The notes beneath the pieces were generated by a model. It saw only the letters and a list, made by a program, of their open reading frames with translations, ran no database searches and was not told the DNA's origin. A stretch of 64,000 bases of DNA from Bicyclus anynana (Eukaryota > Arthropoda > Insecta > Lepidoptera > Nymphalidae), in assembly GCF_947172395.1 (NCBI RefSeq), contig NC_069109.1, positions 4,444,968-4,508,967 on the forward strand, read 5' to 3'. This document shows, one piece after another, positions 51,501 to 60,500 of this stretch (within the stretch, counting starts at the first letter, position 1; each line of letters opens with the position of its first letter). A program made the translations under genes and the position numbers.

Positions 51501-54500
51501 GCAGAAAGAGGACGTTATTGAGCTATATTATTTATTTTTCTGTCACGACAGGAAAAAATATGATAATTCAGGTTTCTATGCAGACGAAGTCGTGGGCTCT
51601 CGCTAGTAATATTATAATTCATTCACAACAAGAGCAAGTATGTAAGTCCTTTTTACGACTTATCACCCGCCGCGTCTCGCAGATAACCTCACAGATATCG
51701 TCTGTGACGAGCGTCGCTTCCGTGCCGCGTCGCATATGCACAGACCTACGTCACGTGCATGCGTGCATGCCATGTTAATTAGTCTACTCATGCGACGCAA
51801 AAAAATCATGTATTTTTATTGTATATGGTCCTTTGTGACGTTATAAGAGACGAAACGCGTGGATTAATTTTGTTGATTCTTACGTCAATAAATTCATTTT
51901 AGTTTTGATTTTCTCTTAGTATTATGAGTGGTTCTAAAAGGATATACATGTAGTCTTTATAATCGTCTCCTTTTCCTTATCCCACTTAAGTAAGGTCGGT
52001 AAAATATGTTAATTTCTTCCATTCCCTTCTAACATTAAAATCTCAAAACAAATCAAATTAAAACATGTCAAGGTTGTGTAGTACAATGAAAAGAATGTGG
52101 CGATTCAAGTTTTCTACACAGACGAAGTCGCATGCGTCTGCTAGTAGTATTATAATTCATTCACAACAAGAGCAAGTATGTAAGTCCGTGTTTACAATTA
52201 CTTATCAGTCACCCGCCGCGTCCCGCAGATAACCTCACAGATATCTGCTGTGACGAGCGTCGCTTCCGTGCCGCGTCGCATATGCACGTCACGTGCATGC
52301 GTGCATGCCATGTTAATTAGTCTACTCATGCGACGCAAAAATTCATTTATTTTATGGACTTAGTGACATTTTATGAGACCTAACTATTGATTAGATTATT
52401 TATAATAAAACGACGCACAATAATGTAGAAACTTTCACTTAAAAACTGGCCACTTTTTCTTTGACAGTTTTAAAATTATTGGTAAGAAGGCCTTTAAATA
52501 TAGTCCAATATTCAATAAAATCACGAATTCAGAGCAAGTTCAACCATAAGGATTGAGTTTAAGGTTGATTTTGCAAATGCGACTACTTGAATTGAGTGCC
52601 AAGAAGTTGTGTTTGGCACTCAATAAGTGGGGACGTTTTTTGGTCGCTGATTGTGCAGCCACTTTTTAATAAGAGATCGATGGACCTAACACATGGTTTA
52701 AATTTGACTGTTGCGTATTTTTTGTCGTGATTTTATCCCGCTAGCATGAGTGGTTCTAGCCTAATTTATTGTTTTAGTCTAGTTCATGCCATGTTTAATT
52801 AGTCTACTCAAGCAACGCTTAAGTCATGTATTTTTATTGTCTACTAGCGGTAGACCGCGACTTCGTCCGCGTGGAATTAAGTTTTTCACAAATCCCGCGG
52901 CAACCATGGATTTTGCGGGATGAAAAGTTGTCTACTAGCGGTAGACCGCGACTTCGTCCGCGTGGAATTAAGTTTTTCACAAATCCCGCGGCAACCATGG
53001 ATTTTGCGGGATGAAAAGTTGTCTACTAGCGGTAGACCGCGACTTCGTTCGCGTGGAATTCAGTTTTTCACAAATCCCGCGGCAACCATGGATTTTGCGG
53101 GATGAAAAGTAACCTATGTGTTAATCCAGAGTAAAATCTACTTCCAAATTTCAGCCAACCAAACCAAAACATTGGTTAATGTTAACATAAAGGAGGAACA
53201 ATTATACACAAACACACACACACACAAACTTTCGCCTTTATAATATTAGTGTGTTAGTGTGATGTATTGATTGATCCTTTGTGACGTTATAAGAGACCAA
53301 ACGCGTGGATTAATTTTAATTCTTACGTCAATTGATACATTTTAGTCTAAATATTGTCCCAGTAACATGCATGATTCTTGCGGGATTTGTGAAAAATGGA
53401 ATTTTTTATGCCCACTAATAACCATAATATAAAGCAAATTAAAATTTAAAAAAAAACTTTACTAAAAATATTATTCGTTTTCCAGATATACTCAAACTGA
53501 GGGTGACAGGCGATGCTGCGAGCGTCAGAGAGTCGAACTTGGTGGACGAATTTGGAAATGAGCTGTCTAAACTTGCTTTCAGGTAATGCATATATCATTA
53601 TCAACCCATATTTGGCTCACTAATGAGCTCGAGTCTCCTCTCAGAATGAGATGGGTTAAGCCAAATAATCGTGGTGGATTAGGGCAATGGATTGGCAAAC
53701 TTCACACACGCAGAGAATTGAGAAAATTCTCTGGTATACAGGTTTCCTCACGATGTTTTCCTTCACCGTTGGAGACACGTGATATTTAATTTCTTTAAGT
53801 GCACATAATTGAAAAGTTGGAGGTGCATGCCCCGGGCCGGATTCGAACCCACACCCTCCAGAATCGGTGTCAGAGGTCATATCCACTAAGCTATCACGGC
53901 TCTTCGCATCGCATCGCATCAGTAACTTTCAATATTATTCAAGAAAAATAGCATGTTATGTTTTTAAATCTATACTAATATTATAAAGCTGAAGAGTTAG
54001 TTATCTTGTTTGATTGAACGCGCTAATCTCAGGAACTACTGGTCCGATTTGCGAAATTCTTTCAGTGTTAGATAGCCCATTTATCGAGGAAGCCTATAGG
54101 CTATATATTATCCCCGTATTCCTACGGGAGACGGGAACCACGCGGGCAAAACCACGCGGCGTATTTTATAAAACTGTTCACAAAAACTTGAGAAATAATA
54201 TGGAGTATTTATTTTTTTGGTAACTATTGATTATTACATTAATTTACGTAATTATTGTTAGTGTTAAATTTTGAAATACAAATTATGAAAAAAGTTAGTA
54301 TATGCAGATATCAAGTAGACGCGTGAAGTTTTTTTTTAATGGATTTCACCGGCTTCACCACGCTGCGTGTAAGACTCATCTGTATGATATTTACTCTGTG
54401 TGTACAGCTACCAACCAGTGACAGACAACGGTCACAATCCAGAGGTCCCTGCGGCAGACATTTACGGTGACGTACCCCTGCCAACCGTCACAGCCTCCAA

Positions 54501-57500
54501 GGTGTATGTCAAGGTCGTTGGAAGAGATATCAAAGGTAATAACATTAACTAGTGTTATCGCCGCGTTGCAACGACTTGCGGTACGAACGGCTTCAGTGTG
54601 CTCGTGGCGTTCGAGCCGTCCACATCTCTTGTTGTGTAATTCTTTATGGGTTACTTGGGATAGGCGGGGAGAGTGACTTGAGTGGACAAGGGGAGTGTTT
54701 GTTAACAGTCAAAGGATTCTTTAACCCTACACACGTCGATCACAAGTGCGTGACTTCACTCAAGGTCATTCTCTGCCATAGGGTCTTATTTTGGTTACAG
54801 TTTGATTTGTTGATAAGTTGTCCTGACAAATGTTGTGAATTATAACATTTGTTCGACATTAGTTTTCTTATTATAAACTAATCTCGTCTGAGTCTGCTAA
54901 ATCTAGTCACTTATTACGCCACGAGCCGTCAATATAGATACTCGTAAGACTAATCTACTACTCATAAACTCCATTTGCGTGAGTGCTTAGACCTCATTAA
55001 TCCGGCCCTTTCGCTAAATCTATTCTTAGAGCAGCGATTTTCAAACTTTTTTGGTGACGGAACCCTCTTGGAAGACGAAATACTAACAATACTTGATGGA
55101 GCCCTACAATACAACAATTGTTTTTGTAAATGTATTCTTTATTAATTAATAACAAAAGTACAATGTAACAGTTACTACTTATTACATACTTAGTAAGTTA
55201 CTACATTAAAAAAGAAAAAAAAACTAATGGGAGGTATGAAACTGTTTTTTTAATATTCGTCGCGTAACGTTCGACCTGAGAGTGTTCTTTTGTTTTTAAG
55301 GTTTCGAACGTACGTACGTTCTAAACTCTCGCGGAAACAGGGGCTTCCCGGAACCCCAGATTTCCGTGGAACACGCTTAGAGTATGGCTTCTTAGAAAAT
55401 GTTTACTAACTGCTAACTACCTCCCTGCCAAAAAGTTTGAAGCATAAAAATACAAGTATTTAACTTAAGTACATAATGACAATGTAATAACAAAGCAATC
55501 TCAGTAACATCTAACAATACTAAACGTTCCATGTATATATTTCTAGGAGAACCTTTCATCCGTATATCGGGACCGATCAACAAACAGACAGAGGTCCGGA
55601 CAAGCAGATCCGCCTCCATCAGGTTCCCGGAGGATGTGAACGAGCTGGAGGAAGCAGTGAACGAGCTAGAGGAAGCTGAGGAGATGAACAGCAGAGCTTA
55701 CAACGGGAAATTGCAATACAATGACAGCAATCTGCTGCCTTTTGGACAGGTTACTTCACAGGTTGGTGTTAAGTTAGGTTTGGGTGAAGCCTGATCGGCA
55801 GCGAAACGTGCTGTTGTCATTCTGTGAGGCTGTCATGGGTCTCAAAGAGGCTGAAGAGAGAGCGAGAAAGCTGCCGATGCTCCCCTCATACGCAGACAAA
55901 GGCAAGGAAGAAGGAGGCGCTGATATGCGCACCACCTTAATTAAGGGCGGAGAAAGATAGGTGGCAACGCATGGTGGCAAACGTTGGGACATCACAGTAG
56001 AATATGTTAATAATCCTGTGATGTCACCGAAGGACGTAGCGGGGTGCGCTGGGTTTTCGCAGTCGCCTTGAGTCCCACATCATACCCTTTCGGAAGGTAT
56101 GCGTAAATGCATTTCTCAGAAAAAAAGAACAAAAAGGTTTGAGTGGACTTGGCTGCAATCAGTCGTCACTCTTTCAGGCGTCATTAAAGCCATGGCGGAT
56201 ATTGAGAATTTCTGGGAAGCAGACTCTTTCTGTGATGTCATAGAAAAAGGTGGCGTATAAGTTGATGGTAAGTGTCATCCTATTCGCCGTAGGAGAGCTG
56301 GACACAGGCAGCTCGCTCACGACCACCTTTTGCCTCCTTGACGAGGACCTCTGAGATGGATACGGGGAATCTGTTGACCACCCGAGATGTTGATGTTTTT
56401 AGTGTTAGGTTAGATTAGGATAGGGGTGTTTTTTTTTAATGAAGTATTTCTCCACAGATTTTTCGTCCGTGCCATTTATCAAGAGTTTAATTTCCTTAAA
56501 GTTCCTTAAAGCTAATTCGTTAAAATGTTTTGCTGTCAGGTGGTCAACCAAAGAGGCGCTCTACTGACAGCAGTTCAGATCGGCCTGAGTTCTCGACTCT
56601 ACGGCGCACCTAACGACAGACTACAGGTATGTGCACATCATCATCATTATCAACCCATACATGACTTACAGCTGAACACGAGTCTACTCTGAGGATGAGA
56701 GGGGTTTTAATAGTCCTCCACGCTGGCTCAATGCGGATTGGCAGACTTCACACATGCAGAGAATTAAGAAAATTCTCTGGTATGCCAGTTTTCTCACGAT
56801 GTTTTCCCTTCACCGTTTGAGAGACGTGATATTTAATTTCTTAAAACGCACACAACTGAAAAGTTGGAGGTGCATGACCGGATTGGAACCCACACCCGGA
56901 AGCATAAAATAAGCTTTCATTTGCCATATTAAACGACTAAATAACTGATGAGGGTATATAAATAACATTACTTAACTGTTTATGTCTGGCAACCCCACAG
57001 TTGCAGTGTGAAAGCAGGCAACCTTTACTTTTTCAATTTCTTTTGGATATATTCTATTAACTAATGCACGATTTAATTAACCAATGAGAGAAGGTGATTA
57101 AATAAATTTAAAAACATAATTAATCATTCAATACTTCTCGGCCGCAATTTGTCTTGGCAACCATGTGCTATGTGTCAATGTAAATATTTTCTATAATTTA
57201 TTTCTCATCTCAATTAAATAACATATGAGAGTATATATCTCTTATGCCGGATCTTGTACCCACCCACCACCAGGCACAATTATCCACCCACTTTAGTATA
57301 CGTCGCGTATACTAAAGTAGGCCTCTGAGTATATAAGTAAATATTGATTTATCTTGTTTGCAGTTACATTTCGAAGTGACTAACTTCAGAGAGCAAGCGG
57401 TGAGGTTCAACTTTGGTGCTGTGGGAGAACTCAGGTTTCTGACGGGCATCGAACCTACTTCGTAAGTATTCTTCTTAATCAGACAAACAAACAAACACTC

Positions 57501-60500
57501 ATACAGTGGCATTCATAGACGTTGCAGGGGCACCCCCAGGGGACCATTCGTCCGCTGAGTGTCGAATACTCAAACGCAGTTTAAATATGACATGCAGCGG
57601 GTGAACCGGGATGCGCCCCCACAATGTCTATGAATTCCTGGCCACTTTTTTGGCTGGTGGGAGGCTTCGACCGTGGCTACCAACCTACCGGCAGAGACGT
57701 ACCGCCAAGCGATTTAGTTTAGATGTCGTGTAGGAACCGAAAGGGTGTGGATCTTCTCCTCTTGGGGATCCTACTTCTAACAAATTAGCCCGCTTCTTAG
57801 ATTGCATCATTGCTTACCATCAGGTGAGATTGTAGTCGAGGGCTAACTTGTAAAGAATAGAAAAAAAGCCCCGCAGCTTCATCTGCATATAGTGCCCGTT
57901 CCTGTGGGAATACGGGGATGAAACATAGCCTTTGACACTCGCAAATAAGTAAAGTAAATCTAGAGATTTACAGACCTACAACACTACCAAACTTTACCTC
58001 TTTGTAATATTAATAGGTAGGTAAAGTTTATGACGTTGTAGAGGGGTAATCTCTGGATCTACTCAACCGATTTTGAAAATTCTTTAACCACTAGAAAGCC
58101 ACGTTATTTCTGAGTGTCACAGGCTATATTTTATCCCCGTATTCCCACGGGAACACGAACTATGTGGGTAAGACCGCGGGACGTCCGCTAGTTAAATAAA
58201 CGCTATCAATATGGTTTGTTACAGCCGAGTCATACAATCGGGCGAGACAGTCAACGTCATTGTCAGTTTGACCATAAACTCCAACGCTCAAGCTGGTGCG
58301 AGGGACCTCATCACCTTCACTGCTTACGGTAAGAAACAAACATCTATATTATCATCATCATCAGCAGATGGAGTCCACTGCAGGACATAGGCCTTTTGTA
58401 GGGACTTCCAAACATCACGATACTGAGCCATCTTCATCCAGCGGATCCCTATGACTCGCTTAAGTCGTCTGTCCACCTGGTGGGGGGTCGAACAACACTA
58501 CGCATTCCAGTGCTGAGTCATTTCAGCACCTTGGGACCCCAACGTCCATCGGCTCTTCGAACTATATGCCCTGCCCATTGCAATTCAGCGAGTCTATATC
58601 TCCGAGTACCTAACTACTTATTATAATAAATCTGTAGAGAGGTCAATTCTGTACATGAAATAAATTTCCAAAATAACTATCAGGGGGTGATTAGTGATCG
58701 ATACTGATGCCAAAAATGCAATCAGTAAAATTTTCGTCTGTTTGTCTGTATGTTCGTTATAGAAACAAACACTACTTGACAGATTTTAATAAAACTTGGT
58801 ACAACTATTCTTCATACTCCTGCGCAGGTTATAGTATACTTTTCATCACGCTACGATCAATAGGAGCAGAGCAGTGAAGGGAAATGTTGGGAAAACGGCA
58901 GAAGTTACTTTAGTTTTACAGCTATACTACTGTAAGGACTGGATTACCGAGGTCTAAGGGCGGACGAAGGTCTAAATTATTTAAAGTCACATTCATCATC
59001 ATTATCACTCAACGGACATATGACTTAAAGACTTCTAAACACCACGAGTTGGAGCCGTATGTATCCAACGGCTCCCTATAACCTGTTTTGTACATGAGGG
59101 TCGACACTTTCCGGTGCGAGGTCGCCATTCCAGCACCCTGGAAACCCAACGTTCTTCGGCTCTTAGAACTATGCCCTGACAATCGTTTTCTAGCTTCGAG
59201 ACTTGCGATTTGGCAAATTAGATGGTAGGAAGAATAAACAGTTCTATAGTATTTTTACTATTATAGACGGAGAAAGAAATCTATGTCCATGTATCTATCT
59301 ACTGATCTTTTTAAAGACGGTGTAATCAAATGCAATTACTCTGTTCCCAGGTCTAGAGCAAGTGTCCATGTCGGCCTACGTCTATGTCATGAACAGTGGT
59401 GAAATGGTCAGGGACACGTCAGCGCCTGAGGTCAGGCACAACTTCCAGGGCTCGTGCCTTGGCAGGCAGGGCTCAGACTGCGCGGACCACGTCTGGTCTG
59501 CGAGCATCATCGTCAGGGATAGAGAAGCAGGTGAGTGATGTTAGGAACAAGCCAGACAAAATTTACTAACTAGAATGTATTCAAGTCAGGAATGACATTG
59601 TCAAGAAAAAAATTAATTCACGTTTCTGAGCGCTAAGCAGGGCCCACAGGGATAGTCTTCAGAAATGCCAGAGGGCAATGGAGCGTAGCATGTTGGGAAT
59701 AAAGAAGAGAGACAGAATAACAAACATTGATATAAGGAAAACGACCAGAGTTACCGACATTTTAACCAGGATGGATCAGCTTAAGCGGAGATGGACAGGT
59801 CATATGCTTCGGGATCCTCAGGAAAAGTTGAGTACCCTTGTCACACAATGGTGCCCTCGCAATGGGAGACAGAAAAAGGGACAGCAGCATAGACGATGGG
59901 AAGACGAGCTGAAGCTTACAGCTGGCCCAGTCTGGAGAAGAGTAGCTCTGGTCAGGAAGCACTGGCGGGAGCTGGAGAAGGCCTTTGCCATGAGACACAA
60001 TGAGATTAGGGATTATTTTATAAGACTATTATATTATATTTCTTTTTATTCATCCTAGGTCTCCTACGTTTGTCATCATCACCGCTTGGCCTGACTTTCG
60101 ACAGCAACTTCATATCGGGCACGCGCGAGGAGGTGATGACCACTTACCGCGCGACGTGCTGCGCGACCAGGGTGCTGGTCAACGCGGTGGACGCGTTGGG
60201 CAACACTAACAGCTACACTGTCGATATCTCTAGTGAGTAACCAGGATTGTTATCGAAAAAGTTACCTACAGACCTTTTTTTTTTTTTTATTCTTTACAAG
60301 TTAGCCCTTGTATATACTGGGCCGCAATACTGGGTAGGGTAGGGGTAGGGGTAGGGTAGGGTAGGGGTAGGGTAGGGTAGGGGTAGGGTAGGGGTAGGGT
60401 TAGGGTAGGGGTAGGGTGGGGTAGGGGTAGGGCAGGGGTAGGGTAGGGTAGGGGTAGGGCAGGGGTAGGGTAGGGTAGGGGTAGGGCAGGGGTAGGGTAG

